Assembly: GCA_035623255.1 (NCBI GenBank)
Contig: DASPTU010000125.1
Location: forward strand, 62,001-126,000
From: JAFAGX01 sp035623255
GTDB lineage: Bacteria; Acidobacteriota; Terriglobia; Terriglobales; Acidobacteriaceae
Direction: 5' to 3'
DNA length: 64,000 nt
Each line of letters opens with the position of its first letter. The stretch's first letter is position 1. Shown here piece by piece: positions 8,600 to 17,391 of this stretch. The translations under genes and the position numbers were made by a program. The notes under the pieces were generated by a model. That model did not search any database, had not been told where the DNA came from, and saw nothing but the letters and a program-made list of their open reading frames with translations.

Positions 8600-9571
8600 A
8601 TGGCCGCAGTCGCCCTGCAGGAGCCCCGGGTGGAGATTCTCGATCTCAGGCACTTCTCGTCGGTGGACCTGCGCCCCTTGCTCGATGCGGAGATCGAGGT
8701 CTGGTCGCACCTGCTTTCCTGGGATTACAGCGGTTCGGCCGACATGATCCTGCGCTACGTCGACGCGAAGATTCTCCCCGGTTACGCCGCTATCGATCGT
8801 GGCCGTGTTTTTGGGTATGCCTTTTTCGTCTACGAAGGGAACAAAGGTGTGATTGGTGACCTCTTCGTGGCGAATGGCCGGCGTCTGACAAATCCCAACG
8901 AGGTGGAATCACGGCTGGTCACGCACGTTATCGAGACGTTACAACAGTCGCCCGGCATTCATCGCGTTGAAGCTCAGTTGCTGCTGCACGAGGCCAAAGC
9001 TGTAGCTCGGCCGTTCCTCGAGCAGGGTTTCAGCCGGCATGCCCGGCTCTTCATGCTGCAGCAGCTTGCCAACTCCGTGCCTCCGGTACCGCTGCAACCG
9101 GAGATCGACATTCGACGCTGGTCGGAACAGGATTATCAAACCGCTGCTGCAATTATTACAAACGCCTATCGGGGTCACGTTGACTCCGAAATCAACGACC
9201 AATATCGCACACTCAGCGGTTCCCTCCGTTTTCTCAACAACATTGTCCGTTTCCCGGGATGTGGAACCTTTGATCCGGAAGCATCCTTCGTTGCCGTGCA
9301 CAAACGCTCGCGCACGATCGTCGGCCTCATCCTCTGCTCGCGTGTGCGCCACGACGTCGGCCACGTCACTCAGGTGTGCGTGCTGCCGGAATATCGTTCG
9401 TTGCGAATCGGGGAGAGCCTGATGGCGTGCACCGCCGCGAACCTCCGACAGCGCAAGTTTTCCCTGTTGTCATTAACAGTTACAGAAGCAAACAAACGTG
9501 CTGTCGACCTCTACTTCCGGTTGGGTTTCACCACGGAACGGGTCTTTGATGCGTTTGTGTGGGAGGGATAG
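8600..9571 (+). CDS. GNAT-family N-acetyltransferase, probably two GNAT halves
   Basis: This is a 323-residue protein. Its C-terminal half has the GNAT acetyl-CoA signature, with the beta-strand and P-loop region VCVLPEYRSLRIGESL followed by VTEANKRAVDLYFRLGF, a classic motif B ending. The N-terminal half (residues 1-160) has a weaker GNAT-like layout (VNPNEVESRLVTHVIE-type helix), so it may be a tandem GNAT. A strong Shine-Dalgarno AGGAGG lies 5 bases before the ATG. The substrate is unknown; the gene stands alone with convergent neighbours. Confidence 0.85.
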   Translation: MAAVALQEPRVEILDLRHFSSVDLRPLLDAEIEVWSHLLSWDYSGSADMILRYVDAKILPGYAAIDRGRVFGYAFFVYEGNKGVIGDLFVANGRRLTNPNEVESRLVTHVIETLQQSPGIHRVEAQLLLHEAKAVARPFLEQGFSRHARLFMLQQLANSVPPVPLQPEIDIRRWSEQDYQTAAAIITNAYRGHVDSEINDQYRTLSGSLRFLNNIVRFPGCGTFDPEASFVAVHKRSRTIVGLILCSRVRHDVGHVTQVCVLPEYRSLRIGESLMACTAANLRQRKFSLLSLTVTEANKRAVDLYFRLGFTTERVFDAFVWEG

Positions 9572-9584
9572 CGTTCAGTAGCCG

Positions 9585-9661
9585 GCACTCAGCATTCAAA
9601 CCGCCGCTTACTTGTTCGCCCCTGGCGAATGCCCGTTGATACAAGATTCCATGCTGAGTGC
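9585..9661. repeat. Long-loop inverted repeat between convergent genes
   Basis: GCACTCAGCAT (9585-9595) and ATGCTGAGTGC (9651-9661) form an 11-base perfect inverted repeat around a 55-base loop, filling the spacer between the GNAT gene and the minus-strand DUF6677 group. It could act as a weak bidirectional terminator. The words resemble other short intergenic repeats in this window. Confidence 0.45.
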
Positions 9662-9668
9662 TGAACCG

Positions 9669-9851
9669 CTATCTACGCAGTATCCACATCACCCAGCCGG
9701 CCACGACTACTCCACCGACAAACATGGCGAAGCAATATAGTCCGTAGCGGATCTGGTCGCGCGATGTGTTGCGCTGTGTGATGCCGAACACGACCGACGC
9801 CAAGACCGCGAAAAGCAGGGCTGAACTGAAGTGGGAAAGGGCGAGCGTCAC
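9669..9851 (-). CDS. Small two-helix membrane protein
   Basis: This 60-residue protein has two hydrophobic segments (about 8-24 and 38-57) separated by a basic loop (QRNTSRDQIRYG). Its GTG start overlaps the upstream gene's stop as GTGA, which implies translational coupling and supports it being real. I do not recognise a family. The basic loop would face the cytoplasm by the positive-inside rule. Confidence 0.65.
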   Translation of the reverse strand: MTLALSHFSSALLFAVLASVVFGITQRNTSRDQIRYGLYCFAMFVGGVVVAGWVMWILRR

Positions 9852-10282
9852 GGCTTTTTTCCAATCGCGATGTGATAGGCGTCAGCGACGCTGATAAAGT
9901 TCAGCAGTCCCGCAACAATTAGATATTTGGTTCCATAATCGGCAGTAGCGTGCGAGATGATGGCGTGGCCCCAGTTCATCGCCTGGCTCAAAATGTATAA
10001 ACCGCCGGCGCCGAAATCGCCGACGAATCCAAGAATGTCGAGAATGTCTCCGCCGTTGGGCTGGTAAACGTGACCTTGCATCAGCAACCCGAGCGCGAAC
10101 ATGATCACAATCGAAGCCATCAGCAGTAACCCGCGAATCCACCGCTTCTGAACTAAATGGCCCGCGCCCGGAATGAGCCATCCGACGGCGGGAGCGACGA
10201 CCGACATCACACTTATCGACTGCTCGGGAGCCTTGCTCGCAGTCGCAATGCTGCTGTTTTTCGTGGTCGACGGATTCGCCAT
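9848..10282 (-). CDS. DUF6677-like membrane protein
   Basis: This is a 144-residue integral membrane protein with a Ser/Thr-rich start and about four hydrophobic segments. The motif IPGAGHLVQKRWIRGLL near residue 37 is typical of small TM2/DUF6677-like proteins (Pro-Gly-x-Gly-His followed by a basic turn). The gene abuts the M24 peptidase stop with no gap and overlaps the 60-residue gene downstream, making a three-gene minus-strand operon. Function is unknown. The DUF number is from memory, so treat it as tentative. Confidence 0.75.
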   Translation of the reverse strand: MANPSTTKNSSIATASKAPEQSISVMSVVAPAVGWLIPGAGHLVQKRWIRGLLLMASIVIMFALGLLMQGHVYQPNGGDILDILGFVGDFGAGGLYILSQAMNWGHAIISHATADYGTKYLIVAGLLNFISVADAYHIAIGKKP

Positions 10283-11449
10283 TCAGATGATCACAATTTC
10301 TTTTTGAATTTTACCGGTTATCTCTGCCGCGTGCGGCCGCACCAATACATCAACTTCGCTGCGCACGCCGAATTCCGGCAGATAAATGCCAGGCTCGATG
10401 GAGAAGCAGGAATTCGGCAAGATGCGCCGCTCGTCGTGGATTTCGAGATCATCCATATTGGCGCCGTTGGCGTGGACCTCGGTCCCGATGGAATGCCCCG
10501 TGCGATGAATGAAATAATCGCCAAATCCCGCCTTTGTGATGCTGTCGCGAACGACCCGATCTACTTCCCAGCCCGCAATCGTCTTAGCGGCAGAAATTGC
10601 GTCTTGCACTTTTTTTACGCCGGCGTCTCGTGCGTCGCGCACGACCCCGAAGATTTCCTTCATGCGCTCCGATGGTGCCTTCCCAACGAAGCCTGTCCAG
10701 GTAATGTCGTAGTACACGGCGTCAGGTGTGTTCTGTTTTGCCCAGACATCCAAAAGAACAAAGTCGCCTTCGCGAATTGGCGATGAACTCTCGGCTCGCG
10801 GTTCGTAATGCGGGTTTCCACTGTGGCTGTTTACGGCGACAACCGGAGGATCGTCAGTGACCAGATTCTCCCGCTTGAAAGCTTCCATGAACCACTGCTG
10901 CATCTGGTGTTCGCCCGTGCCCCCATTGCGCACCCGGCTGCCGATCTCCTGAAAACCCGCTGCGGTAATCGCATCAATCTTGCTGCCCGCGGCAAAATGA
11001 CTCTTGATCTGCTCTTCTGTCCAGGTAGCTTCGAACTGCGCGACCAGATCTCCCGAGCTGACAATGTTTTTTCCCAGCCCACGGACCAGTTCCACCGTGC
11101 CGCCGTCGACCAGTGAAACGTAAAATATCAGGTTGTTCGGCGAATACTGCATGGCAACATCCCGATAGGGCGCCAGCACTCGCTTGAGCTGATCGAAAAG
11201 TTCCTGCCAGGCGGAATACTGCAACTTCTTTCCTGGCAAGGTGTCGAGATGCCCGGCTTCAATCTTGTGAACCAGCTTCAACGGCTCGCCTTGCGCCGGA
11301 ATCACGTAATACCAGCGCCGAGTGACCATCTGGCCAGCAGGTAACCCAAGCAACCGATAAGCGATGGGATCTCGATGGTGATGGTCATAAAACAGCCAGG
11401 CATCGATATTTCGCTCGCGCAGAGCAGATTGGATCGCCGGTAAGTTCAT
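10283..11449 (-). CDS. M24-family Xaa-Pro aminopeptidase-like metallopeptidase
   Basis: It is predicted to cleave an N-terminal residue before proline in peptides. An N-terminal creatinase-like domain (about 1-160) precedes the pita-bread catalytic domain. All five metal ligands are visible in order: Asp in VLLDVWAK, Asp in YYDITWTG, His in RTGHSIG, Glu in SIEPGIY and Glu in RSEVDV. That means it should be an active di-metal enzyme rather than a degenerate homologue. Length is 388 residues. It is the first gene of a three-gene minus-strand unit with the DUF6677-like gene. Confidence 0.9.
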   Translation of the reverse strand: MNLPAIQSALRERNIDAWLFYDHHHRDPIAYRLLGLPAGQMVTRRWYYVIPAQGEPLKLVHKIEAGHLDTLPGKKLQYSAWQELFDQLKRVLAPYRDVAMQYSPNNLIFYVSLVDGGTVELVRGLGKNIVSSGDLVAQFEATWTEEQIKSHFAAGSKIDAITAAGFQEIGSRVRNGGTGEHQMQQWFMEAFKRENLVTDDPPVVAVNSHSGNPHYEPRAESSSPIREGDFVLLDVWAKQNTPDAVYYDITWTGFVGKAPSERMKEIFGVVRDARDAGVKKVQDAISAAKTIAGWEVDRVVRDSITKAGFGDYFIHRTGHSIGTEVHANGANMDDLEIHDERRILPNSCFSIEPGIYLPEFGVRSEVDVLVRPHAAEITGKIQKEIVII

Positions 11450-11523
11450 GCGTAAATTTCTATTCTAAACAAGTGTGGCGATTTGGGCGAATCGGCGCAG
11501 CAACCGGTAGTGGTGCAGTTTCA

Positions 11524-12258
11524 TCAGCTCGGATCCGCCAGGACTCTCTTTCGTGTCTCGACGGGCAAAGTCTCACAGGCTGCGCGGAGCACCAGTCGTG
11601 GCGCGGCATGGCGAATCGTCATGAGGTAAGGAACGGTTCGCCCTGGATTTGCCTTGGCTGTCTCCCGCAGCAGCCAACCCAAGCCTTTCTGCACCATGTC
11701 ATCTTCGTCAGCCAGAAGCAATTTGGTCAGTCGCTTGATTTCCGGGAAAAACATTTCTCGCCGTGTGCCTTGGATCAGCGCCACGCAGGCGGCGCGCCGA
11801 TGCCATCTGTCTCGCGACTTTGCCCAGCGAAAGACAGATCTTACCCGCGATGGCTTGGCCACAATCATCGGCGCGATCAGATAGTGGACGAGGCCGTCGT
11901 GATCCGCCCAGTTGCGGATTCGCGGCAGCCACGACTCGAACATGCGAAATTCGGCATCATCAAACTGGCCGACAATTTTCTCCAACATCAACACCGCAAA
12001 TGTTTTTTCGTCCAGGCATTGGCCGGTGAAAAGCTTGTCACAAACCCGTAACAGAAAGGGGAGTCCCATCTCTTTTAGAAGAGTTCGCCGGAACCGGACT
12101 GCAACTTTGCGAAGCTCGTCCGTATACCATCCCCGCGATTTGATTTCTTCTTTAAAGAACCACTGCACTTCTTCCGCGTGGGGCGCAGAGCCGCCGTCCT
12201 TCAGCACGCGCCGTATGTGGGCGGCGATGTAGCTAGGTGTGACTCTTCGTTTGGGCAT
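11524..12258 (-). CDS. AlkD-like DNA alkylation repair protein (HEAT-like repeats)
   Basis: This 244-residue, helix-rich basic protein matches the AlkD/AlkC fold made of HEAT-like repeats. The conserved centre NWADHDGLVHYL carries a Trp and Asp equivalent to the AlkD active-site pair, and RWHRRAACVALI resembles the conserved basic helix. Family members excise positively charged alkylated bases. That this one is a catalytically active glycosylase is inference. It lies on the minus strand upstream of the M24 gene, with a 74-base spacer. Confidence 0.85.
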   Translation of the reverse strand: MPKRRVTPSYIAAHIRRVLKDGGSAPHAEEVQWFFKEEIKSRGWYTDELRKVAVRFRRTLLKEMGLPFLLRVCDKLFTGQCLDEKTFAVLMLEKIVGQFDDAEFRMFESWLPRIRNWADHDGLVHYLIAPMIVAKPSRVRSVFRWAKSRDRWHRRAACVALIQGTRREMFFPEIKRLTKLLLADEDDMVQKGLGWLLRETAKANPGRTVPYLMTIRHAAPRLVLRAACETLPVETRKRVLADPS

Positions 12259-12277
12259 TAGAAGTGTTCACCAGGCA

Positions 12278-12580
12278 TTAGTGGCGAGTCGCGAAATCAT
12301 TTACCTTGCTTCGCGCTTCCTCGAGCAAAACTCCCGAAATGCGGATCACCTTTCGCCGGCTTGTGCGGCCGGCAATTATGGTAACGGAAGAGAGCGGACA
12401 CCCGAAAAAATTCGCAAAAAACTCGATGCATGCGTCATTGGCACGCCCTTCGATAGGCGGTGCCTTCAAAGACAATTTCACTGCATCACCGACACTCCCG
12501 ACGATCGCATTCTTCTTCCCTCGTGGTTGCACCTTGACGGCAAAACTCACGCCCGCTGAGGTTTCATGAAACGCAATCAT
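12278..12580 (-). CDS. YggU/DUF167 family protein
   Basis: A 100-residue protein with the DUF167 hallmarks: VKVQPRGKKNAIVG near the N-terminus and the signature PPIEGRANDACIEFFA, then a basic strand (RTSRRKVIRI). The family is widespread, small and of unclear function, often found near yggS and yggT. Here yggS lies just upstream on the same strand, which agrees with that habit. The AlkD-like gene starts 19 bases after its stop. Confidence 0.88.
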   Translation of the reverse strand: MIAFHETSAGVSFAVKVQPRGKKNAIVGSVGDAVKLSLKAPPIEGRANDACIEFFANFFGCPLSSVTIIAGRTSRRKVIRISGVLLEEARSKVNDFATRH

Positions 12581-12683
12581 GCAGGGTATTTGGAATGTAG
12601 AAGTCAGAATGCAGAAGCAAGAACCAGTTAGAGAATCTTAGTTTCTAGCGCCAGGCTATGATCTCCGACTTCTTACTTCTGCC

Positions 12684-13388
12684 TTAAGCTCTCGTCCTTT
12701 CGCCAAAGATCGCGGTCCCCACCCGGACACACGTCGAGCCTTCTTCGATGGCAATTTCGAAATCATGTGACATTCCCATCGACAGCGCACTCATGCCGAT
12801 TCCCGGCAATCCTCGTGCAGCAATGTCGTCACGCAACTTCCGGAGTTTTCGAAAGAATGCTCGCGCCTGCTCTGGATCTTCTGTGAACGGTGGAACCATC
12901 ATTAGTCCTCGAAACTCCAGATGTATCAGGTCAGGTGCTGATTGCAACAACTCTTCCAGATCCTTGGAGTCGGGTAGCACTCCGCTCTTGGCGGCCTCGC
13001 CACCAATATTAATCTCGATCAGAATGGCAAGTTTCTTGCCGAGTTGCTGTGCGGCTGCATCGAGCTTTTGTGCAAGTCTCAACGAGTCAAGCGAATCCAC
13101 CGCAGCAAACAACTCCGCCGCCTTGCCTGCTTTATTCGATTGCAAGTGGCCGATCATGTGCCATTCAGCGTCTCGTAGATCCCCTAAGGCTTCGGCCTTT
13201 CCCGCGTACTCCTGAACGCGGTTCTCGCCGAACAGACAGAGCCCGGCCTCATACGCTTCCCGAATTCGCTCAAACGGAAAGGTCTTGGTAACGGCCATAA
13301 GTTGAATTTCCTTAGAATTACGCCCGGCACGAAGCGCGGCGGCGACGATTCGCTCCCTGATTCGCGCTATGTTGTCGCGGATGCTCAT
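12684..13388 (-). CDS. YggS-family PLP homeostasis protein
   Basis: A 234-residue pyridoxal-phosphate-binding protein of the YggS/PROSC family. The PLP-binding lysine is Lys35 in MAVTKTFP, followed by LFGENRVQE and WHMIGHLQSNK. The C-terminal phosphate-binding part is MSALSMGMSHDFEIAIEEGST. These proteins keep free PLP and amino-acid pools balanced and have no known catalytic reaction. Its neighbours yggU (downstream) and a transporter (upstream) fit the usual conserved context. Confidence 0.94.
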   Translation of the reverse strand: MSIRDNIARIRERIVAAALRAGRNSKEIQLMAVTKTFPFERIREAYEAGLCLFGENRVQEYAGKAEALGDLRDAEWHMIGHLQSNKAGKAAELFAAVDSLDSLRLAQKLDAAAQQLGKKLAILIEINIGGEAAKSGVLPDSKDLEELLQSAPDLIHLEFRGLMMVPPFTEDPEQARAFFRKLRKLRDDIAARGLPGIGMSALSMGMSHDFEIAIEEGSTCVRVGTAIFGERTRA

Positions 13389-13473
13389 GGAAAACGAGGC
13401 GATTGCAGAATTCAGAACTACGAATGCAGTATCAGCAGGAAGGCCCGAGTTCTACCTTCTTACATCTCTGCTT

Positions 13474-15522
13474 CTACATGATCGCCGTCGGTGGTGCCGG
13501 CTCATCTGGGCTGCCCGCGTTCGATAACGGCACCTTCATCATCACGAAGATCAGCGCGGCCATAGCGATCAAACCGGAGAATCCGGCATCGCCGATACTG
13601 ACGTGCCAAAGTTGGTGATTGGAACCCACGATAGCCGCAATGACAAGTCCGCACAGCGCCTCTCCCGCGATCAGGCCCGAAGCGGTCAAGACTCCGGCAT
13701 TGTCAACCCGCGCTTTCTGCGCATCGTTGTAGCCGCGGCGATCGCGCAGTTTGTCGGTAAACCAGCGAATGACACCTCCCAGGAATATCGCGAAAGTAGT
13801 TTCCAGCGGCAAATACATCCCGACCGAAAACAGCATCGGGCTCTTCACCTCCACCAGGATCATCGAGAAACCCAGCAGAATCCCCACTACGACCAGCGGC
13901 CACGCCATGTTGCCGCCTACGATCCCCTGCGCCAGCATCGCCATCAGGCCAGCCTGTGGCGCAGGCAGGGCGGCGCTGCCGAAGTGGTAAGCCCGGTCCA
14001 GAATCATCAGCGGGAAGAACAAAACCAGTGATGCGACCATCGTGCCGAAGATGTCGCCAATCTCCATTTTTGCCGGTGTGCCGCCCAGGATGTGTCCGGC
14101 TTTTAAATCCTGCAGCATCTCGCCTGCAACCGCCGACGAAACGCAAACCACCGCGGCGACCCCGAGCACTGCCGCTACCCCTCCGGTTCCCGAAACTCCC
14201 AATGCCACCATCAGCAGCGCAGCCACAAGCAACGTGCAGAGGGTCAAACCAGACACAGGATTGTTTGACGACCCGATCATCCCAACCAGATTTCCAGAAA
14301 CTGCAGCAAAAAAGAAACCGAGCACAACCATGACCCCCGCAGCGACCACCGCACCGGCGATTGCTTTGTTGGACGGCAGGTTATGTGTGGCTGAGATGAA
14401 GTAATAGTAGAGTCCGATCATGGCGATGAAAACGATTCCTACCCCGACAAAAACCACCTTCGCGCTAAGATCGCGCTCCGTGCGGTCCGTCGCTTGATGC
14501 GCTTCGGTTGACTTCTTGAGGTCAGAGACGGCTCGCTTCATTCCCGCGGCAAGTTGACTGCGCATGCGAAACAATGTGAAGCCCGCGCCGACCAGCATGC
14601 CGCCCACCGCAATGGGACGCACGATCGAGTACCATACGCTGAAGGCGACTCCGCTCCAATATTCGGCGGAGCTCGTTCCGGGCGCCGCTGCCGGCAGGGT
14701 CGGGCCAAGGAAATAAATAAGCAGCGGAACCAGCAGTCCCCACGCCAATACACCGCCCGCAAAGTTCAAAGAAGCCAAGCGCGGTCCGATAATGTAGCCT
14801 ACTCCGAGATATGCCGGGCTGACCGCAGGAGAAGTAAACGTGGTCATGCCACCAGTAGCCAAGATAGGCGCGCTGGTACTTCGACCCAGACGCAACCCGG
14901 CCGGCATTTTCGGAATGTTTTCCAGCAGATTGCGCGTGTACCAGAAGACGTTAATCTGGGACAGAAAGTACATGAACGCCCCGAAGCCCATGTTCGCAAA
15001 CAAAATCTTTGCGGCTTTTGAGCCTTGTTGTCCGGCTTTGTGAATTTCTGACGCGGCCACCGATTCCGGGAAAGGAAGATCCGGGTCTTCCACCATCACG
15101 CGTCGCAGCAAGGTCACGAAGAGAATTCCCAACAGCCCGCCGATCGCCATGAGCGCGACCGATTGCCAGTAGCGTGTCATCCCGAGCGACGGCCACAAAC
15201 CTGCCAGCACAAAGGCGGGTATCGTAAACACCGCTCCGGCAGCTACGGATTCACCGATCGCGCCTACGGTTCGAGCGATGTTTTCTTCCAGCAGCGAGCC
15301 TTTCATCAGGCGCAGAATCGACATTCCAATCACCGCGGCTGGATAGGTCGCCGCAATGGTCATTCCGGCCTTCAGTCCGAGGTAGGCGTTTGCCGCTCCA
15401 AGAATGCCGGTCATCAACATTCCCAGAAAAACCGCGCGGAAGGTGAACTCCCGCATTTCCATATTCTGGGGAACATAAGGCTGATATTTTTTTTGGACGG
15501 GGGGAAGAGTCTGAGTGCTCAT
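13474..15522 (-). CDS. OPT-family oligopeptide/metal-chelate transporter
   Basis: This 682-residue membrane protein has roughly 14-16 hydrophobic segments and belongs to the oligopeptide transporter family. The N-terminal RAVFLGMLMTGILGAANAYLG is a family hallmark (this core is 20 residues), with further Gly-rich helices such as SSNNPVSGLTL. Bacterial OPT proteins move short peptides or metal-chelate complexes by proton symport. A soluble linker (about residues 330-355, many Lys/Glu/Arg) splits the two halves. The exact substrate cannot be told. It is separated by 85 bases from yggS. Confidence 0.9.
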   Translation of the reverse strand: MSTQTLPPVQKKYQPYVPQNMEMREFTFRAVFLGMLMTGILGAANAYLGLKAGMTIAATYPAAVIGMSILRLMKGSLLEENIARTVGAIGESVAAGAVFTIPAFVLAGLWPSLGMTRYWQSVALMAIGGLLGILFVTLLRRVMVEDPDLPFPESVAASEIHKAGQQGSKAAKILFANMGFGAFMYFLSQINVFWYTRNLLENIPKMPAGLRLGRSTSAPILATGGMTTFTSPAVSPAYLGVGYIIGPRLASLNFAGGVLAWGLLVPLLIYFLGPTLPAAAPGTSSAEYWSGVAFSVWYSIVRPIAVGGMLVGAGFTLFRMRSQLAAGMKRAVSDLKKSTEAHQATDRTERDLSAKVVFVGVGIVFIAMIGLYYYFISATHNLPSNKAIAGAVVAAGVMVVLGFFFAAVSGNLVGMIGSSNNPVSGLTLCTLLVAALLMVALGVSGTGGVAAVLGVAAVVCVSSAVAGEMLQDLKAGHILGGTPAKMEIGDIFGTMVASLVLFFPLMILDRAYHFGSAALPAPQAGLMAMLAQGIVGGNMAWPLVVVGILLGFSMILVEVKSPMLFSVGMYLPLETTFAIFLGGVIRWFTDKLRDRRGYNDAQKARVDNAGVLTASGLIAGEALCGLVIAAIVGSNHQLWHVSIGDAGFSGLIAMAALIFVMMKVPLSNAGSPDEPAPPTAIM

Positions 15523-15697
15523 TAGGAGAAAACCTCGTAAGACACAACAATTTCAGATACAAACCCTGCGACGGCGCACGTTAGCATGCGGTGAGGCCAC
15601 ATTACAAGTGCGGAGGTTACCTATGTTTGTAATGATTCTGATCCCACCTCGTGCTCACATCCCAGAGGCGTACCAACTTTCGATACCTTAGCCGCAA

Positions 15698-15726
15698 TTG
15701 CGCGGTGTATTCCGCACCGCTATACT
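15698..15726 (+). promoter_or_regulatory. Sigma70-type promoter for comF
   Basis: TTGCGC at 15698-15703 and TATACT at 15721-15726 are separated by exactly 17 bases, a good -35/-10 pair. The TTG here is also the first in-frame start-like codon of comF. If the promoter is real that codon is not transcribed, so translation must begin further in. Confidence 0.5.
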
Positions 15727-15847
15727 TAATGGGATTCGTTCAGCCGGAGCTTCCGCAGCAATAGCTGGGCGAGGGAGGGTCGTCTTCAGCAGTAGCCATA
15801 CTTCAGTTCGGCTGGCCAGGGAGAAAATTGCTGTCAGGGAAGGGTCT

Positions 15848-16705
15848 TTGCTTTCCTCCCTTGTGTCGGGCGTTCACGGCGCCGCCGCGGCCCTTTTTGT
15901 GACGTTGTTCCCCTCGGATTGTCGTCTTTGCGGTACCCCACTTCTAAACATCTCCCGTCTTCCGGTTTGCGATGAATGCCTTGCCGCCATGCGCCCCATT
16001 TCCGTTCGGCAATGCGCGATTTGCGGTGAGCGGCTGCCAGGCGATCTTGCCGCGGCGGCGAATTGCAGCGAGACCCGGTGCGACCTCTGCCGTCGCGCCG
16101 AGCCGCCGTTTGTCAAAGCTGCGGCGTACGGGAGCTACGAGGGCGGGCTTCGCGAACTGATTCACTTGCTCAAGTATGAACAGGTTCGGCCCGCAGCCGA
16201 TGTTCTGGGACGGATGTTGGCTGAAGCGATTGCAGACCTGGCCCCGTCATTTCCAGCTGAGCAAGTTGTAATCGTGCCCGTGCCGCTTCACGCGACCAAA
16301 CGAAGGCAACGCGGCTTCAACCAGTCAGAACTGATCGCCCGAGCGGCGCTGAAAATTCTGTCGGCGGAGGCACGCAATCGGTTCCAGCTCAGCTCCGGGC
16401 TGCTGGAGCGTCTCCGGCCCACCCAATCACAGATTGGACTTTCGCGTCATCAACGCCGCGAGAACCTGCGCGGGGCATTTGCCGTGATCAAACCAGAGCA
16501 GGTTTCGGGTCGCGAGATTCTGCTCGTCGACGATGTATTTACCACCGGCACGACAGTTACAGAGTGCGCGCGGGTGCTGCGTCGTGCGGGAGCATCTAAG
16601 GTATTTGTAGCCACGGTGGCACGCACCTTAAAAGCGGAAGTTGAGCACGTCGTTCCGCAATTCGATAAGGAAGAGCCGCTCGTGGCTATGGCAGCCGCGG
16701 GCTAA
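15848..16705 (+). CDS. comF: ComF-family phosphoribosyltransferase-like protein
   Basis: This competence-type protein has an N-terminal zinc-binding region with CRLCG, CDEC, CAICGE and CDLCRR, and a C-terminal PRPP-binding site (VDDVFTTGTTV, about residue 228). ComF proteins are needed for DNA uptake in naturally competent bacteria, but they are widespread in non-competent ones too. I choose the TTG at 15848: it follows AGGGA by 7 bases and puts the zinc region at the normal place. The longer frame from 15698 overlaps a likely promoter and adds 50 non-conserved residues. The stop (TAA 16703-16705) abuts the HNH gene. Confidence 0.88.
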   Translation: MLSSLVSGVHGAAAALFVTLFPSDCRLCGTPLLNISRLPVCDECLAAMRPISVRQCAICGERLPGDLAAAANCSETRCDLCRRAEPPFVKAAAYGSYEGGLRELIHLLKYEQVRPAADVLGRMLAEAIADLAPSFPAEQVVIVPVPLHATKRRQRGFNQSELIARAALKILSAEARNRFQLSSGLLERLRPTQSQIGLSRHQRRENLRGAFAVIKPEQVSGREILLVDDVFTTGTTVTECARVLRRAGASKVFVATVARTLKAEVEHVVPQFDKEEPLVAMAAAG

Positions 16706-17317
16706 ATGGGAATGTCAGGCAAGTGGCACAATTCGCCGAATCTGAACCGGCCTCAACCTGCAACCGCGGCGGTGGGTGGTGTGCGCTTTGATGTGGACGG
16801 CCATGTGTTGCACGCGCCGGTGCTGGTCCTCAATGCTTCCTATGAGCCGATCAACGTCTGCGCGGCGCGCCGCGCCATTGTGCTGGTCTTGAAGGGCGTA
16901 GCTATGACCGAGGAGGAGAACGGCCACTTCCTCCACGCCGCCAGGCTTGCGATGCGTCTGCCTTCAGTGATCCGACTGCTGGAGTATCGGCGTATTCCTC
17001 ACCAGACTCGGGCCCTTTCCCGCAAGAATATCCTCCTGCGGGATCGGAACACTTGCCAGTATTGTGGAGAAATCTTGGCCTCAAGCGAACTGACGCTCGA
17101 CCACGTCACCCCACGCTCGCGCGGCGGCGCTTCGGCCTGGGAGAATCTCGTCGCGTGCTGTCATCCTTGCAATCGCCGCAAAGGTAATCAACTTCCCACC
17201 GAAGCTGGCATGAAACTCATGCGTGAGCCCCGCGCATTCAATCTGCATACCAGCCGCCATATCATGCGCCTGATGGGGCGTTCCGACGATAAGTGGCGGA
17301 AGTACCTGTTCTATTAA
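16706..17317 (+). CDS. HNH endonuclease family protein
   Basis: This 203-residue protein has a conserved N-terminal half (VLNASYEPINVCAARRAIVL) and a C-terminal HNH domain. In the HNH domain CQYCG and CHPCNRRKG provide zinc-binding CxxC pairs, and LDHVTPRSRGG with WENLV supplies the catalytic His and Asn. This layout matches the common chromosomal HNH family found in many bacteria. Its role is unknown, and it is not flanked by phage or restriction genes. It starts right at the comF stop and is probably co-transcribed with it. Confidence 0.9.
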   Translation: MGMSGKWHNSPNLNRPQPATAAVGGVRFDVDGHVLHAPVLVLNASYEPINVCAARRAIVLVLKGVAMTEEENGHFLHAARLAMRLPSVIRLLEYRRIPHQTRALSRKNILLRDRNTCQYCGEILASSELTLDHVTPRSRGGASAWENLVACCHPCNRRKGNQLPTEAGMKLMREPRAFNLHTSRHIMRLMGRSDDKWRKYLFY

Positions 17318-17368
17318 CCACCTGCTTTCGCACACAGACACGCGTGCCACGAAGCCAAATGCTGGGCG

Positions 17369-17374
17369 TATAAT
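17369..17374 (+). promoter_or_regulatory. Consensus -10 box before kinase gene
   Basis: A perfect TATAAT lies 17 bases before the kinase ATG, which would give a very short leader. No good -35 is visible at 16-18 bases upstream, so activity might need an activator. Low confidence. Confidence 0.3.
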
Positions 17375-17391
17375 CCCCGAACGGTGGTTCC

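Noticed and set aside
10157..10786. 209-residue + strand frame
   Set aside because: Antisense to the M24 peptidase and the DUF6677-like gene, both supported by motifs and tight spacing.
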